A stretch of 28,446 nucleotides of DNA from JADJAH01 sp964615795 (GTDB lineage: Bacteria; Bacteroidota; Ignavibacteria; Tepidaquicellales; Tepidaquicellaceae), in assembly GCA_964615795.1 (NCBI GenBank), contig CAZTQR010000040.1, forward strand, positions 1-28,446, read 5' to 3'. Every line of letters begins with the position of its first letter. Position 1 is the first letter of the stretch. The position numbers and the translations under genes were made by a program. Shown in pieces: positions 6,890 to 15,016 of the stretch. The notes below the pieces were generated by a model, which worked only from the letters and a program-made list of their open reading frames with translations, did no database searches and was not told the DNA's origin.

Positions 6890-8563
6890 TCAGTAATCAA
6901 TTGACAGAGTTACAAAACCGTAATCATCATTGAATTTCACTCCCTGGTAGACATTGTCAATCATCCTGTGTACATAATAAATGTCCAGGTAGAACTGCCT
7001 CAGGAATTGCCAGTTCAGATTTGCCGTGATTATGTCTCTGTTTATCCTGTTGCCCTTCAGGAACTCAGGTTCAGAGTAAGAATATCCGCTTGCGTTATTG
7101 ATATCGCCTCCGTAATTCACAACAACTCTGCCCAGACTGTCAACGACAATTCCGTTTGCGGACCGCTGGTGCTGATAAAGCAGTTTTAGTCTCACCCTGT
7201 TAGTTATGTCATAGTCAAGCCCGAGTGCGATTTCATCCGAATTGGGTTCCAGGTGGTGACCGAGCGGCAGGTCCCAGTGTGTGTACTGAGTCTTGTTAGA
7301 CACATGGGAATAGACAAACGGGTCCAGCCGCGTGTACTCAGCCTTGAATCTCAGATTCGGCAACGTGAATGCATTCTCCCACAGTCCGCCCAACTGCCAT
7401 GCAAACTTATTTGTGATTGACGAATTGTCTTTAAAGAGCGTGCTGAAATCAAGATCGTCAACGAGCAGTGATCCCTGAAAGGCAAGCGACTTCACAGGAT
7501 TCACATACATGTCAATTCCAAGAAGTGAGTTGTTGTCATTGTTCTCCCCTTCCTGAGAAGACTTGTTCAGCTCTGCAGATGTAAGAAAACTTATGGGATT
7601 CAGAAAGGTGAAACTGAATGGCGTGTTTGCCGAGATCACGCTTTCGAAGAAACCCATCTGAAATGCTCCTGAGAACATAATGTCCAGCCTGTGAGTGGCA
7701 ATGTTCTTTGCGTCAAGGTCCCGGCCAAGAGAATCCCCTCGCAGGCTTCCGTATATGAAACTGTAGGCAACTGCCTTGTATGCAAGGTCAAGCTTGAGAT
7801 AGTCAAAGGCAACAGTGTTGTTGGAAAGATAGAGACGGTCAGTGAAACCGAAGCCCATGTAAACGGGATTTCTTCCTACAACGAGCGCGAGCCAGCTGCC
7901 GGGAGTTCTGTAGCGCAGGTAACCGTCAAACGTATCGAAATTATTCTGTTCGTACTGGAACTTGTACTGGGCAAAGAGTCTCGGATCAGTGTTCCTTGCA
8001 AACGTTACATCTCCGGAATCGCCCGAAAGTTTCTGCCCGTTGGAAGCACGCAGGTAGTAACCCACGCTGTTGTAGAGCGTTCCGCGGAGCCTGAAACCAA
8101 GTTCGCCGAGAGTGATGGAGTGCCTTCCGATGGAGTCACCTCTTGATTCCCTTTGCGAAAGGCTTCCGAGCCCGTCAAGGAACAACGTGGCATTTGAATC
8201 AGCGTAACCGTAAAGGTCTTTCTGCTTATCATCGGAGAATATGTACTTTGCGGTCTTGAACAGTGAAGCCCGCTTATCAAGAGTTCCGGTAAGCTCATAA
8301 GAGAACTCGATCTCATAGTCGTTGAGCAGTTTTTTATCAACCGGTGAGAGCTTGCGTGACTTTTCTGATATGATCCTGAGAAAACCCGCGGCTGCCTCGC
8401 GCGAGACAGGAATAATGCCGGGATTGTACTCAGGAAGGATCTGAAGCGCCCTCATCCTCGAGAAATAATCGTACACGGGACTTGAGACGGGCACCAGTTC
8501 TACCTGCGCATTGGCACTTGCAAGCAAAATGAAGAACAGCACCGGTATTAATCTTTTGATCAT
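6890..8563 (-). CDS. Capsule assembly Wzi-family outer-membrane protein
   Basis: This 557-residue protein resembles the Wzi family, outer-membrane barrels that help attach capsular or surface polysaccharide to the cell. A signal peptide at 1-19 ends at ANA|Q. An N-terminal segment (YDYFSRMRALQILPEYNPG) is typical of long Bacteroidota-type homologues. The remainder is amphipathic strands, including LALVVGRNPVYMGFGFTDRL, of the kind seen in Wzi barrels, and the chain ends in an aromatic residue (LSIDY), consistent with a barrel insertion signal. It is longer than E. coli Wzi. It follows the 4,6-dehydratase gene after 35 bases, which supports a polysaccharide role. The call rests on overall pattern rather than one invariant motif. 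Confidence 0.72.
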   Translation of the reverse strand: MIKRLIPVLFFILLASANAQVELVPVSSPVYDYFSRMRALQILPEYNPGIIPVSREAAAGFLRIISEKSRKLSPVDKKLLNDYEIEFSYELTGTLDKRASLFKTAKYIFSDDKQKDLYGYADSNATLFLDGLGSLSQRESRGDSIGRHSITLGELGFRLRGTLYNSVGYYLRASNGQKLSGDSGDVTFARNTDPRLFAQYKFQYEQNNFDTFDGYLRYRTPGSWLALVVGRNPVYMGFGFTDRLYLSNNTVAFDYLKLDLAYKAVAYSFIYGSLRGDSLGRDLDAKNIATHRLDIMFSGAFQMGFFESVISANTPFSFTFLNPISFLTSAELNKSSQEGENNDNNSLLGIDMYVNPVKSLAFQGSLLVDDLDFSTLFKDNSSITNKFAWQLGGLWENAFTLPNLRFKAEYTRLDPFVYSHVSNKTQYTHWDLPLGHHLEPNSDEIALGLDYDITNRVRLKLLYQHQRSANGIVVDSLGRVVVNYGGDINNASGYSYSEPEFLKGNRINRDIITANLNWQFLRQFYLDIYYVHRMIDNVYQGVKFNDDYGFVTLSIDY

Positions 8564-8598
8564 ATCGGTATTCTTATGAATGAAATGTATTGGGAATG

Positions 8599-10524
8599 TT
8601 ATGGAGAAACGGACTGATGCAGGATATGATCTTCTCCGGCGTATTCCGGCACAAGCGTTCTCAGCATGCCAACAATAGTATCCCTGTCGTTCTCATGCCT
8701 CTTCTCAAGCAGGAGTTCCAGATTTTCTTCAAATCCGTCCGGAATGAAGTGACTCGCATTTGATGCTATAAGAATTTTTTCATGCAGAGTCTTCTCATAG
8801 ATCTCACCCGAAATGAACAGTTCTTCAAACAGCTTTTCACCGGGCCTAAGGCCGATCATGTTGATCTTGATGTCTTTGTCCACTTCGTAGCCGGACAGCC
8901 TTATGATATCTTTGGCGAGGTCATATATCTTTATCGGCTTGCCCATATCGAGAACAAAAATCTCGCCGCCGTTGCCGATCACAGACGCCTGAAGCACAAG
9001 CTGAACGGCCTCCGGTATGGTCATGAAATATCTCTGGATATCCGGATGGGTGATCGTAACAGGGCCGCCTTCAGTGATCTGCTTTTTGAATGTAAGAACA
9101 ACGCTTCCGCGGCTTCCGAGCACGTTACCGAATCTCACTGCGGAATAGTTCTTGCCGTACTCCCTTGCCGCCTTCAGCACTATCATCTCTGCAACTCTCT
9201 TGCTTGCTCCCATAATGCTTGAAGGATTGACGGCTTTGTCTGTAGAGATGAAAACAAAATTGCCTACGTTATGCTTCAGCGAAAGGTCAATGAGATTTTG
9301 CGTGCCCTTAATATTGTTGCTGACGGCTTCACATGAGTTTTGTTCCATCATCGGCACATGTTTGTGAGCGGCGGCGTGAAATATCACGTCCGGCTGAACT
9401 TCGCCGAGAAGGTTGTCAACCCTGTTGTAGGACCTGATGTTTGCTATTGAAGTATTGACCTTTGTGCCGGTGAATTTTCCGTTGAGAAGCGAAAGTCTTT
9501 TAAGAACTTCATGCTCAATATCGAAGATCGAGTTTTCTCCCTGTCCTACAAGTGTAAGTTCAGAAGGTGAACATTTGATGATCTGTCTGCAAAGTTCGCT
9601 TCCGATGGAACCGCCCGCACCTGTAACCAGTACTTTCTTGCCTTTGAGAAAATCAGCAACCCTTTTGATATCGGTCTGCACAGGTTCTCTTCTGAGAAGG
9701 TCTTCGATCTGAACTTCCCTGATATTGTCGATCCTGACTCTCTCGTCCAGTATTTCGTATATGCCGGGAATGGTCCTTGTCTGAACGCCGCATTTTCTGC
9801 AGATCGAAACTATATCCCTGATCTCCGAACCCGGTGCGGTCGGCATTGCTATGATGACCTTTGTGATGTTGTGTTTTGAGATCGCTTCCGGTATGCCGTG
9901 CCTTGAGCCGATCACAGGAATTCCCCTGATCTTCAGATCCTTCTTTTCGATATCATCGTCAATGAATGCAACGGGAACCATTCCGAGCTGAGGGTTCCTC
10001 TGCATTTCCTGCACGATGGATATGCCGGATTTCCCTGATCCGACTATCAGCACCCGCTCGCCGTGGAACGACATTTTCCTCTTCTCATTGAACCTCTCCA
10101 TAAGCCTTATGCTGAACCTTGAACCTGTAACAAAGAAGAAGATGAAGATACCGTCCAGCAAAGGAATTGAGGCGGGAAGGGTTTCAAATCCCAGGATATC
10201 GAAGTTATGAAAGAAGATGAATACTATTGACTGGATAAGTACTGCCCAAAATATTATGAATATGAGCTTGGCAAGTTCGTCAACGCTTGCACTGTGCCAG
10301 TACCTTTTGTAAAGGCCCAGTTTCAGGAATACAAGCATGTCTATTACGAGGAAAATAAGCGTGCAGTAAATGAGCCCGCTCAGGTAAGGGTCAAGATCCA
10401 CTTTGACGTCAAGGCGAAGAGTCAAAGCCAGGAAAGGGCTTACAAGCAGGAATAACACATCAAGAACAAGCAGATGCCTGTTCCTGAGTTTCAGAATTCC
10501 CCTATTTAGAAATTTTTCAAACAT
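8599..10524 (-). CDS. Membrane-bound nucleotide-sugar 4,6-dehydratase, WbpM/PglF/CapD type
   Basis: This 641-residue enzyme would convert UDP-GlcNAc (or a related sugar nucleotide) to its 4-keto-6-deoxy form, the first step to bacillosamine- or QuiNAc-type sugars. About four membrane helices occupy residues 18-135. A CoA-binding-like Rossmann domain begins near 156 (VLIVGSGKSG). The short-chain dehydrogenase domain has the NAD motif TGAGGSIGS at 301-309. The active-site region STDKAVNP is at 427-434, followed by Met438 and Lys442. The usual Tyr of the YxxxK pair is Met here, which is characteristic of WbpM/PglF enzymes and is not damage. Its ATG lies at the edge of a 16-bp palindrome. It is separated by 198 bases from the operon upstream, so it may have its own promoter. 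Confidence 0.9.
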   Translation of the reverse strand: MFEKFLNRGILKLRNRHLLVLDVLFLLVSPFLALTLRLDVKVDLDPYLSGLIYCTLIFLVIDMLVFLKLGLYKRYWHSASVDELAKLIFIIFWAVLIQSIVFIFFHNFDILGFETLPASIPLLDGIFIFFFVTGSRFSIRLMERFNEKRKMSFHGERVLIVGSGKSGISIVQEMQRNPQLGMVPVAFIDDDIEKKDLKIRGIPVIGSRHGIPEAISKHNITKVIIAMPTAPGSEIRDIVSICRKCGVQTRTIPGIYEILDERVRIDNIREVQIEDLLRREPVQTDIKRVADFLKGKKVLVTGAGGSIGSELCRQIIKCSPSELTLVGQGENSIFDIEHEVLKRLSLLNGKFTGTKVNTSIANIRSYNRVDNLLGEVQPDVIFHAAAHKHVPMMEQNSCEAVSNNIKGTQNLIDLSLKHNVGNFVFISTDKAVNPSSIMGASKRVAEMIVLKAAREYGKNYSAVRFGNVLGSRGSVVLTFKKQITEGGPVTITHPDIQRYFMTIPEAVQLVLQASVIGNGGEIFVLDMGKPIKIYDLAKDIIRLSGYEVDKDIKINMIGLRPGEKLFEELFISGEIYEKTLHEKILIASNASHFIPDGFEENLELLLEKRHENDRDTIVGMLRTLVPEYAGEDHILHQSVSP

Positions 10525-10536
10525 TAATATTAATGT
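10521..10536. promoter_or_regulatory. Perfect 16-bp palindrome overlapping the start codon of the dehydratase gene
   Basis: ACATTAATATTAATGT is identical to its reverse complement. The ATG at 10524 lies at its 3-prime edge on the coding strand. Such a site could bind a dimeric regulator. As RNA it has no loop and would form only a weak AU stem, so protein binding or intermolecular pairing is more likely than a hairpin. A second ATG at 10540 on the minus strand, out of frame, opens a seven-codon frame that ends inside the gene start, a possible upstream minigene. AT-rich palindromes can arise by chance in a gap of this composition. Confidence 0.35.
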
Positions 10537-10639
10537 TCATCTTACCCTGTGTTCACACTTCACCATATACGCATTCAGTCGTATCTTTCAGGAAAACGTT
10601 TTGGGGATTTGCCTTCCTTATGAGGGTCTTTTGAATGGT

Positions 10640-10674
10640 CAAAATTAAACAATCGAACAGATTGATTCAACAAA
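10640..10674 (-). promoter_or_regulatory. Candidate Bacteroidota-type promoter for the dehydratase-Wzi-Mla genes
   Basis: On the minus strand TTTG (10674-10671) is followed, after 23 bases, by TAATTTTG (10647-10640). This matches the Bacteroidota -7 consensus TAnnTTTG exactly and the -33 TTTG element. The spacing is slightly longer than usual. A second TTG, three bases on, gives 20 bases. It lies about 116 bases before the dehydratase ATG, within the only gap over 50 bases between 28446 and 8599. The match is read directly; promoter activity is inferred. Confidence 0.4.
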
Positions 10675-10722
10675 GATTTTGATGTTTCGTATTAATTGAA
10701 GTTAATGCTCAAACAGGAGAAT

Positions 10723-11328
10723 TCATGTTTCCGGGCTTCCATTAACAATCGCATAAAGGGTCTTGAGTATGACTTTCATATCCTTGAGGACCGACCTGTC
10801 GCTTATGTACTCAAGGTTCATCCTTATTTTGTCCGGCATAATGTGCCTGATGTAGTGATCCTCGGGATCGGTCTTTCCGCTGAGTATTTCATTCTCGTTC
10901 CTGTATTTTATTGAGGCAAGGTCCGTAATGCCGGGCCTCACATCAAGAACCTTTCTCTGGTTCTCGTCATACAGTTCAACGTACTTTCTTACCTCGGGGC
11001 GCGGACCGACTATGCTCATATCTCCCTTGAGCACATTGAACAACTGCGGCAATTCGTCCAGCTTATACTTTCTGAGTATTGAACCAACACCTGTAATCCG
11101 CGGATCGCTGTCACCTACGGTCAGCAGACCTTTTCTGTCGGATCCGGTGTACATTGACCTGAACTTAAAGACCTCAAAGTCAGTGTTGTACCTTCCCACT
11201 CTCTTTTGCCTGTAGATGGCCGGACCCGGCGAGCTTGCTTTCACGGCAAAGAAGATCAGCAGCAGCAAAGGAGAGAGCACGAGAATGCCGGCGCCTGAAA
11301 GGAGTATGTCTGAAATTCTCTTGAGCAT
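10723..11328 (-). CDS. Bacterial sugar transferase, initiating phosphoglycosyl transferase (PglC/WecP type)
   Basis: This 201-residue monotopic membrane enzyme transfers a sugar-1-phosphate from a UDP-sugar to undecaprenyl phosphate, starting assembly of the repeat unit. A hydrophobic N-terminal re-entrant helix spans about 8-29, with the Ser19-Pro20 break. The conserved blocks follow: RQKRVG at 40-45, FKFRSM at 54-59, KLDELPQ at 89-95 with the catalytic Asp91-Glu92 pair, and MSIVGPRPE at 104-112. The length is that of the minimal PglC-like catalytic domain, without the extra N-terminal domains of WbaP-type enzymes. Its ATG overlaps the stop of the aminotransferase gene by one base (TGATG). 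Together with the 4,6-dehydratase and aminotransferase it suggests a diamino-sugar or amino-dideoxy sugar as first residue. Confidence 0.93.
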   Translation of the reverse strand: MLKRISDILLSGAGILVLSPLLLLIFFAVKASSPGPAIYRQKRVGRYNTDFEVFKFRSMYTGSDRKGLLTVGDSDPRITGVGSILRKYKLDELPQLFNVLKGDMSIVGPRPEVRKYVELYDENQRKVLDVRPGITDLASIKYRNENEILSGKTDPEDHYIRHIMPDKIRMNLEYISDRSVLKDMKVILKTLYAIVNGSPET

Positions 11329-12542
11329 CAGTCATTCACAACAGCTTCGTATGCACGGATCACAGAAGATGTTATCTTCATCAGATCGTCATCCGAAAGC
11401 TGAGGGTAAACCGGAAGAGTTATCACTCCTTTGTAGTTCGAGTAACTGACGGGATAATCGGCAATGTCGTAACCTCTTTCGCGAAAGACCGTCAGCATTG
11501 GCATCGGAACGAAGTGGACGTTAACCGCGACTCCCTGTTCGTTGATCACATCTATCATCCTGTCGCGTTCGGATTCGGAAATGTCCTTTATGCGAATGAG
11601 GTAGATATGGCACGATGACTCTCTGCCGTCCAAGGATCTCGGCGGCAGAACCGCCCAGGATTTTGAGGAGAATGCCATATCATAGGTCTCGAAGATCCGG
11701 TGACGTCTTTTCAGAAGATCCGACTCGTACTTTCTGATCTGTGCAAGCCCCACAGCGGCGCAAATATCGTTGAGATTGATCTTGAATCCGGGATAGACAA
11801 TGTCATACCGCCAGTTGCCGCCCTGCGACTTAGTGAATGCATCCTTCGTCTGGCCATTGAGTGACAGAAGCCTCAGCCATTTGTAAAGCTCTTTGTTGTC
11901 AAAGGGTTCGGGAAGATTAATGCATACTGCTCCGCCTTCGGCTGTAGTTACATTCTTGACCGCATGGAAGGAGTAAACAGTCACATCGCTCATTTGCGCA
12001 GCAGGCCTTCCCTTGTATGCCGCGCCGATCGAGTGAGCGGCGTCTGCAATTATGAGCATTCGACCGAGTTTCATCTGCTCAGGCGATTCGGCATTGAACA
12101 AGCTTTTCACTTCAGGCGAATCAATTACAGTTCGTATCCCGTTGTAATCGCATGGATAACCCGCAATATCAACCGGCATCACCGCCTTTGTCCTGGGGCT
12201 TATGAGCAGTTTCATCTTTTCGACATCGATGCAGAAGTCATCGCCTGCATCGCACATCACGGGAGTTGCCCCCAGGTGCATAACTGCAAGCGCGGTAGCG
12301 CAGTAAGTGTAAGCCGGGACTATCACCTCATCGCCCCTTTTCACTCCGAACCAGTGGAGCATGAGCATCAGCGCTGATGTTGCCGAGTTCACACACAGTA
12401 CATTTTCAATTTCCGCAAGTTTCGCGACCTCTTCTTCGAGGGCTTTCACTTTCGGGCCGGTTGTGATCCATCCGGAGGTCAGTGAGTCCATTACTTCCCT
12501 GATCACATCTTCGTCTATCAGCGGCGGTGAGAATGGTATCAT
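11328..12542 (-). CDS. DegT/DnrJ/EryC1/StrS family PLP-dependent sugar aminotransferase
   Basis: This 404-residue enzyme would transfer an amino group to a keto-sugar nucleotide, probably the 4-keto product of the WbpM/PglF-like enzyme nearby (PglE-like role). The family start LTSGWITTGPKVKALEEE is at 21-38 and the VNSATSALML cofactor-phosphate region at 51-60. ADAAHSIGA at 166-174 contains the Asp that contacts the PLP ring nitrogen. SFHAVKNVTTAEGG at 191-204 holds the PLP-binding lysine, Lys196. All expected residues are present and the length is normal. Its ATG overlaps the stop of the GT39-like gene (ATGA), and its stop overlaps the sugar transferase start. The sugar and the amination position are inferred from context. 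Confidence 0.92.
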   Translation of the reverse strand: MIPFSPPLIDEDVIREVMDSLTSGWITTGPKVKALEEEVAKLAEIENVLCVNSATSALMLMLHWFGVKRGDEVIVPAYTYCATALAVMHLGATPVMCDAGDDFCIDVEKMKLLISPRTKAVMPVDIAGYPCDYNGIRTVIDSPEVKSLFNAESPEQMKLGRMLIIADAAHSIGAAYKGRPAAQMSDVTVYSFHAVKNVTTAEGGAVCINLPEPFDNKELYKWLRLLSLNGQTKDAFTKSQGGNWRYDIVYPGFKINLNDICAAVGLAQIRKYESDLLKRRHRIFETYDMAFSSKSWAVLPPRSLDGRESSCHIYLIRIKDISESERDRMIDVINEQGVAVNVHFVPMPMLTVFRERGYDIADYPVSYSNYKGVITLPVYPQLSDDDLMKITSSVIRAYEAVVND

Positions 12543-14122
12543 TTCAGGATTTTGTTTTGGGATTTGTATTCATTCAGCTTCTTTCTAAGGATGAATATGA
12601 AAGGAAGACTGAGATAAACGGACAGTTCAACTGTGTAGCTGTATCTCTCAAGCGATGATTCAACACTGCTTACGAGCAATGCTTTCAGAACGAATATCAG
12701 AACAAACAGGGCTGACAAAACAGCATCGCTGTCGCGAAACTTCCCCGCAAAAAGGACCCGCAGGGTATAATAGATCATAGCGGCAAACAGTATCAGCCAT
12801 AAGTAATTTCTGAAGACAATTGCAGACAGCCGGAGATACAAACCGGCCGCACTCATAAGCAATGAGGGTTTGAGCGAAACACTTCCATCCGGGTTTATCA
12901 CAAACCCTTGAAGATCTTCCTGCGCCTCAAACTTCTCCTTCACGAAATCCTTCACACCTGCATTCAGCTCTGGATTTCCCGAGACCTGCCTCCACTTCCC
13001 GTCTTCAAGCTCCTTAACGAATCTTTTATCAATCACAGACCTTTTGTATATCTTTTCAAGCTCTGCAAAGTAATCCATGTTTCTGCCTATGTTGGTAAAA
13101 AAATAGTACAGATTGCACAGAAAGAACTTTGCATAAATATCAGGGTGAGACGAAATTGCGTCCAGCGATATTTGCCTGAGGTACGGCTGAGCTTTTATGT
13201 AAGTCATGGTGCTGTCTGTCTTTTTCAGATTGTCAACAAGCATCATCTGCATATGGAAGTTATCTTTGAACGTATTGAAGAGACGGTCAGGATTGTATGA
13301 GTTCCGGACATAGTTCAGGTCGCGCCGCGGGATCGAGTCAAGCGTTGACCGGATAGCATTGTTCACATTCTCCGGATATTTTTCTGAAGGAGCCATGAAG
13401 AGCACTGTAACACCGGCAAGGTTTGCTTCACCAAAAGGAGTTATGGTGAACTTTCCCAGCGAAAATAAATTGTATGTACACAAAGCAAGCAGAAGCAACA
13501 TACAGGGAGCAATAAGCGCGGCGTATGAGCGGATGCCGGACCTCTTCAGGAAGAAGTAAATGATAAGCGGAAGCAAGAGTCCGATCAGAAAAAGCCCCGC
13601 AGGCCTGATATAGATCAGCAAACCAATAAGCGCCGAGAAAACTGCCCAAACCCACTCCTTCTCCGACTTCACAGCCATCATCAAAACTCCGGATGCAAAA
13701 AGCATTATGCTTGTGAATATGCCTTCAGTAAGCATTGACATCTCAAGCACAAGAAAGTAGCTCGATGTAATGAATCCGCAAACCGCCACGGCAAACCAGA
13801 TCACCATATTGCTGTAGTACCTGTAGGCCACAGCCACGAAGAACACTGCCGAAATGTATGTTATCACACTTTGTACAAGTGAAACGGAGATGAAGTTCTT
13901 GCCAAACGACCAGACCGCGGCTATGAAAAGCGGATATCCCGGAGTTCTTATGTCGAAAAGCGGAGCCTTAAGCTCCAGAAGCTGAAACGCAGCGGCAATG
14001 TATGAGGCGCTGTCGCTGGAAAGCACAATGACAGGGTAATAAATGAAGTACGGCAATCTCGTAACAAGAAAGACCGCAGATACTGCCAGAATGCTGAGGA
14101 AGAAACTTCTGCCGGCCTGCAA
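12539..14122 (-). CDS. Polytopic membrane glycosyltransferase, GT39/ArnT-like
   Basis: This 527-residue protein has many hydrophobic helices and the layout of GT-C glycosyltransferases, which move sugars from polyprenyl-phosphate donors on the outer face of the inner membrane. The first extracytoplasmic loop holds SSDSASY at 35-41, with Asp37 in the position of the catalytic acid, and RTPGYPLF at 59-66, a common GT39-family signature. A soluble loop of about 150 residues lies in the middle, followed by more helices. The start is a TTG at 14122, one base after the stop of the GT2 gene. In-frame stops upstream rule out an ATG, and AGGGG lies about 10 bases before it. The GT2 gene next door would supply its donor. 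The family fit is good but not motif-perfect. Confidence 0.75.
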   Translation of the reverse strand: MQAGRSFFLSILAVSAVFLVTRLPYFIYYPVIVLSSDSASYIAAAFQLLELKAPLFDIRTPGYPLFIAAVWSFGKNFISVSLVQSVITYISAVFFVAVAYRYYSNMVIWFAVAVCGFITSSYFLVLEMSMLTEGIFTSIMLFASGVLMMAVKSEKEWVWAVFSALIGLLIYIRPAGLFLIGLLLPLIIYFFLKRSGIRSYAALIAPCMLLLLALCTYNLFSLGKFTITPFGEANLAGVTVLFMAPSEKYPENVNNAIRSTLDSIPRRDLNYVRNSYNPDRLFNTFKDNFHMQMMLVDNLKKTDSTMTYIKAQPYLRQISLDAISSHPDIYAKFFLCNLYYFFTNIGRNMDYFAELEKIYKRSVIDKRFVKELEDGKWRQVSGNPELNAGVKDFVKEKFEAQEDLQGFVINPDGSVSLKPSLLMSAAGLYLRLSAIVFRNYLWLILFAAMIYYTLRVLFAGKFRDSDAVLSALFVLIFVLKALLVSSVESSLERYSYTVELSVYLSLPFIFILRKKLNEYKSQNKILK

Positions 14123-14123
14123 A

Positions 14124-15014
14124 TCAGCGCCGCCCCTGATTTATGATATCATCCTCCCTGTTGAGAATGTGTTTGAGCTGAACCGAAAGAAGCCCGATGC
14201 CGAACATAAGCACGGAAAGCAGGATGCTTCCAAGTCCGAGATAGAATGTAATTGTTTTCTTGAAAGCGAAGGAGAGTATGAAATTGAAACCGGCAAAAGC
14301 GATCAGCAGTGCAGAGAATACGATGAATATCTTGATTGGATTGTAGAACATTATGGCTTCTACTATGAACTGCAGAGTCCTCATTGAGTCACGGAAGAGC
14401 CTGACTTTAGTCTTGCCCTCTCTCTTATGATACTCGATCGGAATATACTTCACGAACATTCCGTTCATCATGTATGCCAGTGTGAGGGAAGTGGTGAAGC
14501 TGAATGTATCGCACAGCTTTGAGAAGAAAGGAATGACCTCATTCTTTGAAAAGACTCTCAGCCCTGAATTGATGTCAGGGATCTTGCGGCCTGCAGTGAA
14601 TTCGACAAGCTTCTTCAGCACAAGTCTCAGTGACTTCTTTTTGAAGGACTCATCATAATTCTCACCCTGTCTCGCACCGACCACCATATTGAATCCCTTG
14701 CCGTACTCTTCAACCAGCGCCGGTATCATATCGATTGGGTATGTTCCGTCCGCATCTGTGATAACAATTGTGTCATGTTTGGCCGCACGGATGCCGTCCT
14801 TAAGCGACCTCCCGTATCCAATATTGTGCGGGTGCGTAATTGTAACGGCACCGGACTTCAGGCTCATTTCAGCGGTCTTGTCTGTCGAACCGTCATCAAC
14901 AACTATGATCTCAGCATCCCTGATCCCGGAATTGTCAAGCATCCTCTGAACTTCAAACACTGTGAGTGCGATCACGGAGCCTTCATTGTAAGCAGGTATC
15001 ACAACTGTGAACAT
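14124..15014 (-). CDS. GT2 glycosyltransferase, polyprenyl-phosphate sugar synthase-like
   Basis: This 296-residue enzyme has a GT-A catalytic domain and two C-terminal membrane helices (about 227-250 and 257-280), the layout of dolichol/undecaprenyl-phosphate hexose synthases. Motifs are PAYNEG at 7-12, VVDDGSTD at 38-45 and the metal-binding Asp87-Ala-Asp89. INSGLRVF near 148-155 is also typical of this group. It would make a polyprenyl-phosphate sugar from a nucleotide sugar at the cytoplasmic face. The GT39-like gene starts one base after its stop, which fits a donor-maker and donor-user pair. Which sugar is used cannot be read. The gap from the methyltransferase gene upstream is two bases. 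Confidence 0.9.
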   Translation of the reverse strand: MFTVVIPAYNEGSVIALTVFEVQRMLDNSGIRDAEIIVVDDGSTDKTAEMSLKSGAVTITHPHNIGYGRSLKDGIRAAKHDTIVITDADGTYPIDMIPALVEEYGKGFNMVVGARQGENYDESFKKKSLRLVLKKLVEFTAGRKIPDINSGLRVFSKNEVIPFFSKLCDTFSFTTSLTLAYMMNGMFVKYIPIEYHKREGKTKVRLFRDSMRTLQFIVEAIMFYNPIKIFIVFSALLIAFAGFNFILSFAFKKTITFYLGLGSILLSVLMFGIGLLSVQLKHILNREDDIINQGRR

Positions 15015-15016
15015 GG

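Noticed and set aside
8599..10524. Dehydratase considered inactive because the YxxxK tyrosine is missing
   Set aside because: Met in this position with a nearby Lys and TDK motif is the normal arrangement in WbpM/PglF-type enzymes.
10541..10639. Intrinsic terminator after the sugar transferase gene
   Set aside because: Only a weak 5-bp AT inverted repeat is present in the gap, with no GC-rich stem followed by a T run, so read-through into the dehydratase gene is possible.
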